Shown here: positions 23,210 through 31,358 of the stretch, piece by piece
How the letters are laid out: each line of letters begins with the position of its first letter
How positions within the stretch are numbered: the stretch's first letter is position 1
Assembly (NCBI GenBank): GCA_902494555.1
Contig: CABUTR010000019.1
Span: 1 to 33,926, forward strand
DNA: 33,926 nt
DNA from: an uncultured Collinsella sp.
GTDB taxonomy: Bacteria; Actinomycetota; Coriobacteriia; Coriobacteriales; Coriobacteriaceae
Direction of reading: 5' to 3'
The notes under the pieces: model-generated
The model's database searches: none
The model's input: the letters and a program-made list of their open reading frames with translations, nothing else
Told to the model about the DNA's origin: nothing
Translations under genes and position numbers: made by a program

Positions 23210-23243
23210 GGGCGCCGCGGAACTCCATCCGCGGCGCCCTTTT
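23210..23243 (+). terminator. Terminator after ndk
   Basis: An 11-base perfect stem (GGGCGCCGCGG / CCGCGGCGCCC) with loop AACTCCAT, followed by TTTT. Confidence 0.9.
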
Positions 23244-23260
23244 AATCCAAAATCTATGAA

Positions 23261-23295
23261 GGGGCCCGCTCGGACATGTGTTCCGAGCGGGCCCC
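23261..23295 (-). terminator. Terminator after rpiB (minus strand)
   Basis: A 14-base perfect stem (GGGGCCCGCTCGGA and its complement) in the gap between convergent ndk and rpiB. The T-run on the minus side is weak (CCTTCATAG). Confidence 0.65.
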
Positions 23296-23322
23296 TGCTG
23301 TTAGCTTGTGGCGCTAAGTGGT

Positions 23323-23790
23323 TTAGGCCTCGTCGACGACCTTGAGGCCGCGGGTCTGGTCGATCTCATTGAGGAGGTTAACGCGACGCTCGTGACGGCC
23401 ACCCTCGAATTCGGCGTCGAGCCACTCGTCGACGATCATCTTAGCGAGCTCGGAGCCAACGACGCGGGCGCCAAAGGCGAGCACGTTGGTGTTGTTGTGC
23501 ATACGGGAGAGCTTGGCGCTGAAGGGCTCGGAGCACACGACGGCGCGAACGCCCTCGACCTTATTGGCGGCCAGGCTAATCCCGACGCCGGTGCCGCAGA
23601 TCAGGATGCCCAGGTCGACGTCGCCGTTGGCAACGGCCTTACCCACCTTGTAGCCGGCGATGGGGTAGTCAAAGCTCTCGGAGGTGTCGGTGCCAAAGTT
23701 CACGACCTCGCAGTCGCGCTCCTTCAGGTGCTCGGAAATGATGTTCTTGAGCTCGACGGCGGCGTGGTCGTTACCGATACCGATCTTCAT
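23323..23790 (-). CDS. rpiB: Ribose-5-phosphate isomerase B (RpiB/LacAB family)
   Basis: 155 residues. It interconverts ribose 5-phosphate and ribulose 5-phosphate in the pentose phosphate pathway. Active-site residues seen: Asp8 and His9 in NDHA, Cys65 in ICGTGVGIS (the base), and His98 in RMHNNTNV. The Cys at this position supports RpiB activity or allose-6-phosphate isomerase; LacA/LacB subunits are less likely because a single gene is present. Start ATG follows GAGAGGAACC. Single gene on the minus strand, convergent with ndk. Confidence 0.93.
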   Translation of the reverse strand: MKIGIGNDHAAVELKNIISEHLKERDCEVVNFGTDTSESFDYPIAGYKVGKAVANGDVDLGILICGTGVGISLAANKVEGVRAVVCSEPFSAKLSRMHNNTNVLAFGARVVGSELAKMIVDEWLDAEFEGGRHERRVNLLNEIDQTRGLKVVDEA

Positions 23791-24062
23791 GGATGGTTCC
23801 TCTCTGGTCTATGCGGCGCAAATGCTAAAGGTGTTTACCGCGTTCGACTGCATGATAGCGCGACTTTTGTGTAAACGCTCGGGCGTTTTTTGGTCAAACG
23901 CTTTAGCAGGCAATAAGACCTGCTTTTCATGAATGAATGCCGCCAGTTTGTGCTTGAGCGCCGTCCGCCGGAACCATGGTTGCGGTTTTTGATGCATTGT
24001 TATCAAATAAAAGGGCTAATTATTTTCGAGAGCCCAGCCCGTTATGCAAGCAGGAGATACCT

Positions 24063-25382
24063 ATGCCTACCGATTCCCTTCGTGATGCCGCGTTTTGCGA
24101 TGTTTTGAACCGCGAGCTTGTCTGTGCGCTCGGCTGCACCGAGCCTATTGCCGTTGCCTATGCAGCGGCGTTGGCGAGCCAGACGCTCGGTTGTGAACCC
24201 GATCATATGGACGTTGCCTGCTCGGGCAACATCATCAAGAACGTTAAGAGCGTGACCGTGCCCAACTCGGGCGGTATGCACGGTATTGAAGCTGCGGCCG
24301 TGCTGGGCGCCGTGGGCGGCGACGCCAAGAGCGCGCTCGAGGTGCTCGAGAGCGTTAACGACGAAGATCGTGCTCGCGTGACCGAGCTCCTCGCTGACGC
24401 CGGCTACTGCGATGTGTCGCTTGTCGAGGGTGTGCCCAACCTCTACATCAAGGTAACCGCCACGGCCGGGGGCCATACCGCGGTCGTCGAGATTACCGAT
24501 CACCACACCAATGTCACGTGCCATACGCTCGACGGTATTCCGGTGTGCGGCAAGTCGGCGGGGGAGTGTGCCGCCTGCGCCGAGCGCGTGGTGGCCGAGC
24601 GGGCGGCGGATAAGGCCGACACGCCCATGTCGATTGAGTCCATCATCGACTTTATCGAGGACGGCGACATTGAGGGCGCCCGCGCTGCCGTTGAGCGTCA
24701 GATTGAGCTGAACGGCGCGATCAGTGCCGAGGGCCTCGCGCACGCTTGGGGCGCCGAGGTGGGCCGTACGCTGCTGGGCGCTCGTGCCGATGACGTCGCC
24801 TGCCGTGCCCGTGCCCGTGCGGCCGCCGGGTCCGACGCCCGCATGAACGGCTGCGCGCTGCCGGTCGCCATTGTGTGCGGCTCGGGCAATCAGGGCATTA
24901 CCTGCGCCTTGCCCGTCATGGAGTATGCCGAATACCTGCGCTGCGACCACGAGCGCCTGGTGCGCGCCGTGATGCTGTCCGATCTTATCGCCGTGCATAT
25001 CAAGAGCTATATTGGTGCGCTCTCGGCGTTTTGCGGTGCTATCTGCGCCGCGTGCGGCGCCGGCGCTGCGATTACCTGGCTGTGCGGTGGCACGCGCGAG
25101 CAGATTGGCGCGACGGTTTCGAACACGCTCGGTAACGTTGGCGGCATCGTGTGCGATGGCGCCAAGGCGAGCTGTGCCGCCAAGATTTCGGCTGCCGTCG
25201 ATGCGGCGATTCTGGGACATGACATGGCCATGCAGGGGCGTGGCTTCCGTGCCGGCGAGGGTTTGATCCAGGATACCGTCGAGGAGACCATAGCCAGCAT
25301 GGGCTATGTGGGACGCGTGGGCATGAAGGACACCGACGTCGAGATCCTCAACATCATGATCGGCAAGACTCGAGTCTGTTAA
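24063..25382 (+). CDS. cyuA: L-cysteine desulfidase (CyuA/YhaM, UPF0597 family)
   Basis: 439 residues from the ATG at 24063, with AGGAG 7 bases upstream; a start at 23976 in frame lacks a site. This family, long called serine-dehydratase-alpha-like, breaks L-cysteine to pyruvate, ammonia and sulfide using an oxygen-sensitive [4Fe-4S] cluster, and in enterics it is the main anaerobic cysteine-degrading enzyme. Conserved blocks: ALGCTEPIAVAYAAA (Cys25), SGNIIKNVKSVTVPNSGG, CGSGNQGITCALPV and GNVGGIVCDGAKASCAAK with candidate cluster cysteines. It stands alone, without the CyuP transporter or CyuR regulator nearby, and overlaps the convergent HAD gene by 4 bases. Confidence 0.85.
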   Translation: MPTDSLRDAAFCDVLNRELVCALGCTEPIAVAYAAALASQTLGCEPDHMDVACSGNIIKNVKSVTVPNSGGMHGIEAAAVLGAVGGDAKSALEVLESVNDEDRARVTELLADAGYCDVSLVEGVPNLYIKVTATAGGHTAVVEITDHHTNVTCHTLDGIPVCGKSAGECAACAERVVAERAADKADTPMSIESIIDFIEDGDIEGARAAVERQIELNGAISAEGLAHAWGAEVGRTLLGARADDVACRARARAAAGSDARMNGCALPVAIVCGSGNQGITCALPVMEYAEYLRCDHERLVRAVMLSDLIAVHIKSYIGALSAFCGAICAACGAGAAITWLCGGTREQIGATVSNTLGNVGGIVCDGAKASCAAKISAAVDAAILGHDMAMQGRGFRAGEGLIQDTVEETIASMGYVGRVGMKDTDVEILNIMIGKTRVC

Positions 25383-26137
25383 GACAGTTCGTCGGCTACT
25401 TGGTGTTCGTAGAAGGCTTCTACTACGGCGTTGAAGTCGCGGGCGAATTCTTCCATGGTTCCTCGCCAGGTGGCTCGGCCGGGTTTTCCCTGACCAACAT
25501 AGGCAGTCTGAATGCCGCAGGCGGGGCTGGGGAAGTCACGCTTGGGGTCGTTGCCCACCATAAGGACCTCGTGCGGCTCGAGCCCCATCACCTGAAGCTG
25601 CTCTAGATAGTAGGTGGCATCGGGCTTGCAGCGGGTGGTGTTTCCCATGTGCGTGACGAGCTCAAAGGGGGCGTCGGCCAGGTCGCCCCAACCCATGCGG
25701 CACTCGATGGCCCCCTGCGGAAAGCTGGGGTTGGTGAAGAGCGCGCAGCGCAGCCCTGCGTCCTGTACGGCCTGAAGCGCGGCGTGTGCGCCCGGCATGG
25801 CGTGGGCGTTGATGACGTCGTCGTTCTTGTATGGAAGAACTTCGCGGTCGTAGTAGGTAAATGCCTCGTAGATGATAGGATCGGAGAGGCAGATGCCGCA
25901 TCGGCGCTCGACCTCGGTGCGGTAAAACTCAAGATTGGTGCGGTTGTCCGTGCCGCTTCGGCGGTTGGCGTTGAGGTCGACCAAGATGGTGCCGAGGCGT
26001 GCCATCGTGCCACCGCGGCTGCGGCGCCCGATATTCGCGAGCATCGACGAGACATCCTTAAAATAGCGAAGGATGAACGCGTTGAGGTTGATGCTAAGAA
26101 GCGTCTCGTCCATATCGAAAACGACTGCTTTGAGCAC
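25379..26137 (-). CDS. HAD-superfamily hydrolase (subfamily IA type)
   Basis: 252 residues; the start is GTG at 26137 with GAAAGG upstream. Motif I VVFDMDETLLS (Asp8 nucleophile, Asp10), motif II FTNPS, motif III Lys in RCKPDATYY and motif IV MVGNDPKRD are all present, so an active phosphohydrolase is expected. The cap is a helical insertion (about 20-105). The substrate is unknown; phosphoglycolate or nucleotide phosphatase-like roles are typical but not shown. Its stop overlaps that of the cyuA gene by 4 bases on the other strand. Confidence 0.87.
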   Translation of the reverse strand: MLKAVVFDMDETLLSINLNAFILRYFKDVSSMLANIGRRSRGGTMARLGTILVDLNANRRSGTDNRTNLEFYRTEVERRCGICLSDPIIYEAFTYYDREVLPYKNDDVINAHAMPGAHAALQAVQDAGLRCALFTNPSFPQGAIECRMGWGDLADAPFELVTHMGNTTRCKPDATYYLEQLQVMGLEPHEVLMVGNDPKRDFPSPACGIQTAYVGQGKPGRATWRGTMEEFARDFNAVVEAFYEHQVADELS

Positions 26138-26452
26138 GCGAGCACCTTTCTCGAAATAACGTTCCAGAATCGTTGGTTCCGGATACTTTACCCCAAAGCC
26201 GTATGCCTAACGGCCTATCGTCAACTTACGGAGACGGTCGTCCACAAGATTGCGAAAAAGTCTCCATACGAGTAAAAAATCGCAGTTCGCGCTTGAAATC
26301 GAAGCAATTTCCCCGTAATCTATACGAACGTGATTGCATAAGCGTCACATTAGTATCTGTCGGCTCCCGAGTGTTCCTAAACGTTGTGTGCTTGTCGCAC
26401 CCTTCTGTAGGTCCTAGCAATCGGGGCCCCGTAGTTCGAAAGGGGTCCACCT
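26138..26452 (+). promoter_or_regulatory. rpsA upstream region with candidate promoter
   Basis: A 315-base gap between the divergent HAD and rpsA genes. TTGAAA (26293-26298), 17 bases, then TAATCT (26316-26321) is a fair promoter for rpsA, giving a leader of about 125 bases. The leader includes a GC-rich segment (TCGGGGCCCC near 26421), but no known ribosomal-protein autoregulatory motif was recognised. Confidence 0.4.
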
Positions 26453-27619
26453 TTGAGTGAGATTCAGAACTCGTCCATTTTCTCTCTTGACGATGTCAAC
26501 GAGGAGGAGATGAACAACCTCATCGACGGTACGATTACCGACTTTGATGAGGGCGATCTCGTTAACGGCACTGTCGTTAAGATCGAGCATGACGAGGTGC
26601 TCGTTGACATCGGATTCAAGTCCGAGGGCGTTATCCCGGTCCGCGAGCTGTCCATCCGCAAGGACGCTAACCCTGCAGACATCGTTGCACTCGGTGATCC
26701 CATCGAGGCCCTGGTTCTCCAGAAGGAGGACAAGGACGGTCGTCTGGTCCTCTCCAAGAAGCGTGCTGAGTACGAGCGTGCTTGGAACCGCATCGAGGAG
26801 AAGTTCAACTCCGGCGAGAACGTTGAGGGCGAGGTTATCGAGGTTGTCAAGGGCGGCCTGATCCTCGACATCGGCCTGCGTGGCTTCCTGCCCGCTTCCC
26901 TCGTCGACCTCCGTCGTGTCAAGGACCTCACCTCCTACATGGGCACCCGCATCGAGGCTCGCGTCATCGAGATGGACCGCAACCGCAACAACGTTGTCCT
27001 CTCCCGTCGCGTCGTGCTCGAGGAGTCCCGTAAGGCCGAGCGCTCTGAGATCCTGTCCAAGCTCAAGTCTGGCATGCGTCTCCAGGGCACCGTTTCCTCC
27101 ATCGTCGACTTCGGCGCCTTCGTCGACCTCGGCGGTATCGACGGCCTCATCCACATCTCCGAGCTCTCCTGGAACCACGTCAACCATCCTTCCGAGGTTG
27201 TCAAGGTCGGCCAGGAGGTCGAGGTCGAGGTTCTCGACGTCGATCTCAACCGCGAGCGCATCTCCCTGGGTCTCAAGCAGACCACCGAGGATCCGTGGCG
27301 CGCACTGGTCAAGAAGTACCCCGTCGGCGCTATCGTCGAGGGCACTGTGACCAAGCTTGTCCCGTTTGGCGCTTTCGTCGACCTGGGCGAGGGCATCGAG
27401 GGCCTGGTGCACATCTCCGAGATGGCCAACAAGCACGTCGATCAGCCTTCTCAGGTCACCCACGTGGGCGACAAGGTTCAGGTCAAGGTCATGGAGATCG
27501 ACCTCGACCGTCGTCGTATCTCCCTGTCCATGAAGTCCGCTGCTGAGACTCTGGGCGTCGAGATCGAGGTCACCCCGCTGCCTTCCGAGAAGAAGGACGA
27601 GGAGACCGACGCCGAGTAA
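26453..27619 (+). CDS. rpsA: 30S ribosomal protein S1
   Basis: 388 residues. Start is TTG at 26453, preceded by GAAAGGGG; no ATG fits in frame nearby. Four S1 RNA-binding domains can be seen at about 34-103, 121-188, 206-275 and 291-361, the last two with the classical GAFVDLG...GL(I/V)HISE core. This is shorter than the six-domain E. coli protein and agrees with the four-domain actinobacterial form. S1 binds mRNA and helps it dock on the 30S subunit. The acidic C-terminal tail is short. Codon use is strongly biased to C-ending codons, as expected for a highly expressed gene. A clear terminator follows. Confidence 0.96.
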   Translation: MSEIQNSSIFSLDDVNEEEMNNLIDGTITDFDEGDLVNGTVVKIEHDEVLVDIGFKSEGVIPVRELSIRKDANPADIVALGDPIEALVLQKEDKDGRLVLSKKRAEYERAWNRIEEKFNSGENVEGEVIEVVKGGLILDIGLRGFLPASLVDLRRVKDLTSYMGTRIEARVIEMDRNRNNVVLSRRVVLEESRKAERSEILSKLKSGMRLQGTVSSIVDFGAFVDLGGIDGLIHISELSWNHVNHPSEVVKVGQEVEVEVLDVDLNRERISLGLKQTTEDPWRALVKKYPVGAIVEGTVTKLVPFGAFVDLGEGIEGLVHISEMANKHVDQPSQVTHVGDKVQVKVMEIDLDRRRISLSMKSAAETLGVEIEVTPLPSEKKDEETDAE

Positions 27620-27645
27620 ATCGGTTTGACGATCACTTGTTTTAA

Positions 27646-27677
27646 GGGATCCGTCCGCAATGGACGGGTCCCTTTTT
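27646..27677 (+). terminator. Terminator after rpsA
   Basis: GGGATCCGTCC (27646-27656) pairs with GGACGGGTCCC (27662-27672) with a small internal offset, followed by TTTTT. Confidence 0.88.
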
Positions 27678-27943
27678 GCATTTACTGCTGAGGTGCGCGA
27701 TGCTACCCGTGCGCAATGCTGCCCGGGTTGTCTGTTTGCTATTGGGTTGTCGGTGCATGAAAAATGCCGACATCCCGCCTCGGGGAGGAGGCGGGAACAC
27801 ACCGAGTAGACGGAGGGGTGTGGAGCGCGGTCGCGTCTCGACTGACGACGTTTCCCATCGACAGGACCATTGTAGCGCATGGCGGTTCTTGGTTTATCGT
27901 GTCGAGCGTTTGCGTTGTGCCATTGTGTGTGCTGGCGGTGTGC

Positions 27944-27949
27944 TACACT
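27944..27949 (+). promoter_or_regulatory. Candidate -10 box of rnpB
   Basis: TACACT lies 9 bases before the mature RNase P RNA 5' end. No clear -35 is seen at 16-18 bases. Confidence 0.4.
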
Positions 27950-27957
27950 CTTGCACT

Positions 27958-28319
27958 GCTGAGTGGGCCAGACGGTCGCGCGATGTGCTGCTTGCAGCAC
28001 GCGTGAGGAAAGTCCGGGCTCCAGAGGGCGGGATGCCGGCTAACGGCCGGGCGGAGTGATCCGACGGAAAGCGCCGCAGAAAAGAAGACTCCCACCTGCG
28101 CCGCAAGGCGTAAAGGGAAAAGCTGAAACGGTGGTGTAAGAGACCACCAGCGTCGTGGCAACACGGCGGCTTGGCAAGCCCCATCCGGAGCAAGCGCGAA
28201 TAGGAACGCTATGGGCCGGCCCGGTCCGCGTTCGGGTAGCGTGCGTGGAGCTGCACGGTAACGTGCAGACAAGATAAATGACCGTTCACGACAGAACCCG
28301 GCTTACAAGCCCACTCAGC
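27958..28319 (+). ncRNA. rnpB: RNase P RNA, bacterial class A-like
   Basis: About 362 nucleotides. The ends pair as helix P1 (GCTGAGTGGG with CCCACTCAGC). The universally conserved regions are present: GAGGAAAGTCCGGGCTCC near the 5' end, the middle segment with AGGGAAAAGCTGAAACGGTG, GGCAAGCCCCATCCGGAGCAAG, and ACAGAACCCGGCTTA near the 3' end. It is the catalytic RNA that matures the 5' ends of tRNAs. It lies between rpsA and the yigZ-like gene, with its own promoter-like -10 and a large terminator hairpin. Boundaries are set from P1 and may be off by a few bases. Confidence 0.97.
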
Positions 28320-28336
28320 AACCATGTTGACGCTGC

Positions 28337-28445
28337 GACGGCGTCAGCTGGCCGATTTGGCGCTCATTCGTCGGTCGCCGCCATAAGGCGTGCTCCCTCC
28401 TCTTTCGGGCCAAATCGACTCAGCTGACGCCGTCTCGCTGTTTTT
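28337..28445 (+). terminator. Long hairpin terminator after rnpB
   Basis: GACGGCGTCAGCTG (28337-28350) pairs perfectly with 28421-28434, and CGATTTGGC continues the stem against GCCAAATCG after a small internal loop. A large, partly structured loop follows, and TTTTT is at 28441-28445. The stem is unusually long for a terminator. Confidence 0.75.
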
Positions 28446-28551
28446 GCCTGGTCATCGGCGTTGCCGTTCTATTTACCGGGGTTATCGGTACGGCCTTTGC
28501 CGTATTATTGAGGCTGTTTGTTGTCGCGCTTTATTCTGTTGAGGGGCTTTG

Positions 28552-29187
28552 TTGGACAGCTATTTTACTCTGCAATCGAATATTGAGGCTTCGGGCGAGT
28601 TTGTGGATCGCAAGAGCCGGTTTATTGCTCAGCTGGTCCATATTGAGTCCGAGGATGAGGCGAATGCCTTTATCGAGATGATTCGCAAGCGTCATTACGA
28701 CGCTCGACACAATGTTCCCGCGTGGATTTTGGTCGATGGACGTGAGCGCCAGAGCGATGATGGTGAGCCGAGCCGTACGAGCGGCATGCCGACGCTCGAG
28801 GTGCTTCGCGGCGTAGGGCTCAAGGATGTTTGCTGCGTAGTGACGCGCTATTTTGGTGGTACGTTGTTGGGGCCGGGCGGCTTGGTTCGCGCGTATACTG
28901 CGGCGACGCAGGCGGCGGTGGCTGCGGCTCAGGAAGCCGGGCAGATCGTTGAAATGACGAGCGTCGTGCCGGTTGATGTGCGTGTGGCCTATCCGCAATA
29001 CGAGCAGGTGCTTCGCTTGGCGCAGGATTCGGGTGCCAAGGTTGCGGATACCGATTACGCGGATGCCGTGACGATTCACTTGGTGTTTAAAGCGGGGGAG
29101 CAGGAGCCGTTTTGCGCTAAGATGCGCGAGCTTATTGCGGGGCGCGAGGAGATTGAGGTCGGCGCTCCCGAATTTGCCGAGTTCTAA
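28552..29187 (+). CDS. YigZ/IMPACT family protein (UPF0029)
   Basis: 211 residues from TTG at 28552, with GAGGGG 5 bases upstream; the adjacent TTG at 28549 is too close to the site. The N-terminal IMPACT domain shows EFVDRKSRFIAQL, the strongly conserved RHYDARHNVPAWI, DDGEPSRTSGMP and RYFGGTLLGPGGLVRAY. The C-terminal domain (about 145-211) is the small ferredoxin-like UPF0029 part. The bacterial role is not firmly known; the fold resembles ribosomal protein S5 / EF-G domains. It follows rnpB, and a terminator lies directly after the stop codon. Confidence 0.9.
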   Translation: MDSYFTLQSNIEASGEFVDRKSRFIAQLVHIESEDEANAFIEMIRKRHYDARHNVPAWILVDGRERQSDDGEPSRTSGMPTLEVLRGVGLKDVCCVVTRYFGGTLLGPGGLVRAYTAATQAAVAAAQEAGQIVEMTSVVPVDVRVAYPQYEQVLRLAQDSGAKVADTDYADAVTIHLVFKAGEQEPFCAKMRELIAGREEIEVGAPEFAEF

Positions 29188-29190
29188 CGG

Positions 29191-29241
29191 CGACGGCCGG
29201 CGTGCTTTTGGATGAATCCCAAGCGCGCCGGCCGTCGTTTT
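29191..29241 (+). terminator. Terminator after the yigZ-like gene
   Basis: CGACGGCCGGCG...CTT (from 29191) pairs with AAG..CGCCGGCCGTCG (to 29237), followed by TTTT. It may also serve the convergent minus-strand gene. Confidence 0.85.
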
Positions 29242-29254
29242 ATGTTGCTGCCGT

Positions 29255-29701
29255 TTACTCGGCGAGCTGCTTTAGCACATCGCAGGCGATGTCGACGGCG
29301 TCGTCGATGCAGCCGGGGCAGCTGCGGAGCGGACCCTGGCCCGAGCCGATGCCCTTGAGCGTGCCGCAGACGGTCGTGGTGTTCTTCTCGCCAAAGCGCT
29401 TGGCAATCTCGCGCGACAGTTTGTAGGTCTGGCCCTTGGTCTTGGGGTTTTCCATACCGTCGCTCATCACAAAGCCCATGATGGCCACGGCGCCCGAGAT
29501 GGCGCCGCAGGTCTCGGTCATGCCGCCCATGCCGGCGCCAAAGCCCTCGGTGAGGGTAAAGGCGATCTGGGGGTCGAGTCCGACGGCAGGCGCAAGTGTG
29601 CAAGCAACGGCCTGGGCGCAGTTAAAGCCGCGGGCGTGGTACTCGGCAGCCTGAGCCTGGCAGGCGGCAGTGTTGAGCTGGGTGGTATCGATCTGCTTCA
29701 T
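29255..29701 (-). CDS. C_GCAxxG_C_C family protein (probable redox/metal protein)
   Basis: 148 residues from the ATG at 29701, with AAGGAG 6 bases upstream. The family signature is complete: NCAQAV (first Cys), then FGAGMGG...TCGAISGAVAIMG, a later Cys in TTTVCGTLKG, and the C-terminal SCPGCIDDAVDIACDVL. These cysteines are thought to hold a metal or act in redox chemistry; the function is unproven. An in-frame ATG at 29797 would add 32 residues and has AAGGTG before it, so a longer form cannot be excluded. It is divergent from the sulfhydrylase gene, with repeat family 1 in the gap. Confidence 0.85.
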   Translation of the reverse strand: MKQIDTTQLNTAACQAQAAEYHARGFNCAQAVACTLAPAVGLDPQIAFTLTEGFGAGMGGMTETCGAISGAVAIMGFVMSDGMENPKTKGQTYKLSREIAKRFGEKNTTTVCGTLKGIGSGQGPLRSCPGCIDDAVDIACDVLKQLAE

Positions 29702-29807
29702 CGTTGTCTCCTTGTTCATGGTGTACCCGCCTATGGTACCCTTGCCGGCGCATTCGCTTATCGAGACCGCAGTGCATATCTCATTGTTTTTCGCCATCGA
29801 ACACCTT

Positions 29808-29847
29808 CTTAAGATTTGGGACAAATAAACCTGATTAATTTGTCCCA
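29808..29847. repeat. Palindromic intergenic repeat, family 1, copy 2
   Basis: Same 40-base element as at 17534-17573 (36 of 40 identical; arms TGGGACAAA / TTTGTCCCA perfect). It lies in the divergent gap upstream of two genes, unlike copy 1, which is downstream of one. A terminator role alone would therefore not explain it. Confidence 0.8.
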
Positions 29848-29934
29848 TAACCTATCGGCGGGATGGGTTGAGAGGGGTGTGCGGTAGCGGTATCGTGAAC
29901 CGAATAAAACAAAACCCAAGTAAGGGAGTTGGAT

Positions 29935-31218
29935 ATGAGCGAGCAGACCATCGGTACGACGTGTGTTCAGGGCGGTTATCGCCCGGGTGATGCAGAGCCG
30001 CGTCAGGTGCCTATCTACCAGTCAACCACGTGGAAGTATGACACGTCCGAGCACATGGGCAAGCTGTTTGACCTGGAGGAGTCGGGCTACTTCTACAGCC
30101 GTCTGCAGAACCCCACGTGTGATTTGGTTGCCGCCAAGATCTGCGAGATGGAGGGCGGCACCGCTGCAATGCTCACGAGCTCGGGCATGGCGGCGAACTT
30201 CCTTGCGATCTTTAACGTTGCCGGTGCCGGCGATCACGTGGTCGCCAGCTCTGCCATCTACGGCGGTACCTACAACCTACTCGCCCATACCATGGGCCGC
30301 ATGGGCGTGACTTGCACGTTCGTTGCCCCCGACTGCACCGACGAGGAGCTCGAGGCGGCATTTGAGCCCAATACCAAGCTCGTCTTTGGCGAGACGATTG
30401 CCAACCCTGCCCTTGCCGTGCTCGATATTGAGCGCTTTGCCAAGGCCGCGCATGACCACGGCGTGCCGCTGATGGTCGACAACACCTTCCCGACGCCCGT
30501 GATGTGCCGTCCCTTTGAGTGGGGCGCCGACATCGTTACGCACTCCACCACCAAATACATGGATGGACATGCTGCCTACCTGGGCGGCGTGATCGTCGAC
30601 CACGGCCAGTTTGACTGGATGGCCCATGCAGACAAGTTCCCGGGTCTCACCACGCCCGACGAGAGCTATCACGGCGTGACCTATGCCGAGAAGTTCGGTC
30701 GCGAGGGTGCCTTCATTACCAAGGCAACCGCTCAGCTCATGCGCGACCTTGGCCCCATGCAGAATCCGCAAGCGGCGTTTTTCCTGAATAGCTCGCTCGA
30801 GAGCCTGCATGTGCGTATGCCGCGTCATTGTGAGAACGGCCTGGCCGTTGCTAAGTTCCTGCAGAGTCATCCCAAGGTGCGCTTTGTGAGCTATCCGGGC
30901 CTGGAGGGCGATAAGTACTATGGCCTGGCTCAGAAGTACATGCCCAACGGTACCTGCGGCGTCGTGAGCTTTGGCTTTAACGGTGGTCGCGCGGCGGCCG
31001 AGACCTTTATGAAGAGCCTTAAACTCGCCCAGATCGCCACGCATGTGGCCGATGCCCGCACCTGCTGCCTGCATCCTGCTAACGCCACGCATCGCCAGAT
31101 GAACGATGAGGAGCTCATCGCCTGCGGCATCTCCGCCGACATGGTGCGCCTGTCGTGCGGCCTCGAGGACACGGCTGATCTGATTGCCGACCTTGAGCAG
31201 GCGCTCGAGCAGTGCTAG
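29935..31218 (+). CDS. metY: O-acetylhomoserine sulfhydrylase (Cys/Met metabolism PLP enzyme)
   Basis: 427 residues from the ATG at 29935, preceded by AAGGGAG at 6 bases. A TTG two codons earlier is possible. It uses pyridoxal phosphate to make homocysteine from O-acetylhomoserine and sulfide. PLP-binding features: Lys207 in VTHSTTKYMDGH, Asp in VDNTFPTP, and the N-terminal SGYFYSRLQNPT. The long loop with the segment KFPGLTTPDESYHG is typical of the acetylhomoserine sulfhydrylase branch, which separates it from cystathionine gamma-synthase and methionine gamma-lyase. Methionine gamma-lyase-like activity cannot be fully excluded. A terminator follows. Confidence 0.88.
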   Translation: MSEQTIGTTCVQGGYRPGDAEPRQVPIYQSTTWKYDTSEHMGKLFDLEESGYFYSRLQNPTCDLVAAKICEMEGGTAAMLTSSGMAANFLAIFNVAGAGDHVVASSAIYGGTYNLLAHTMGRMGVTCTFVAPDCTDEELEAAFEPNTKLVFGETIANPALAVLDIERFAKAAHDHGVPLMVDNTFPTPVMCRPFEWGADIVTHSTTKYMDGHAAYLGGVIVDHGQFDWMAHADKFPGLTTPDESYHGVTYAEKFGREGAFITKATAQLMRDLGPMQNPQAAFFLNSSLESLHVRMPRHCENGLAVAKFLQSHPKVRFVSYPGLEGDKYYGLAQKYMPNGTCGVVSFGFNGGRAAAETFMKSLKLAQIATHVADARTCCLHPANATHRQMNDEELIACGISADMVRLSCGLEDTADLIADLEQALEQC

Positions 31219-31286
31219 GCTAGCTCCGTTCAAGGTGCCGATTCTGGTAGAAAGCTTCGGTGACCTTTCGTTCCGATTCCGTAGGC

Positions 31287-31332
31287 GGGACCCCAATCGC
31301 GACTGTTCGCAGGCGATTGGGGCCCCGTTTTT
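31287..31332 (+). terminator. Terminator after the sulfhydrylase gene
   Basis: GGGACCCCAATCG (31287-31299) pairs with CGATTGGGGCCCC (31314-31326), followed by GTTTTT. Confidence 0.92.
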
Positions 31333-31358
31333 GCGTTGCACCACTCGAAAGGATGGAT

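Noticed and set aside
26414..28000. Long minus-strand frame (528 codons) antisense to rpsA
   Set aside because: It is the mirror of a highly codon-biased GC-rich gene. rpsA on the plus strand is unmistakable.
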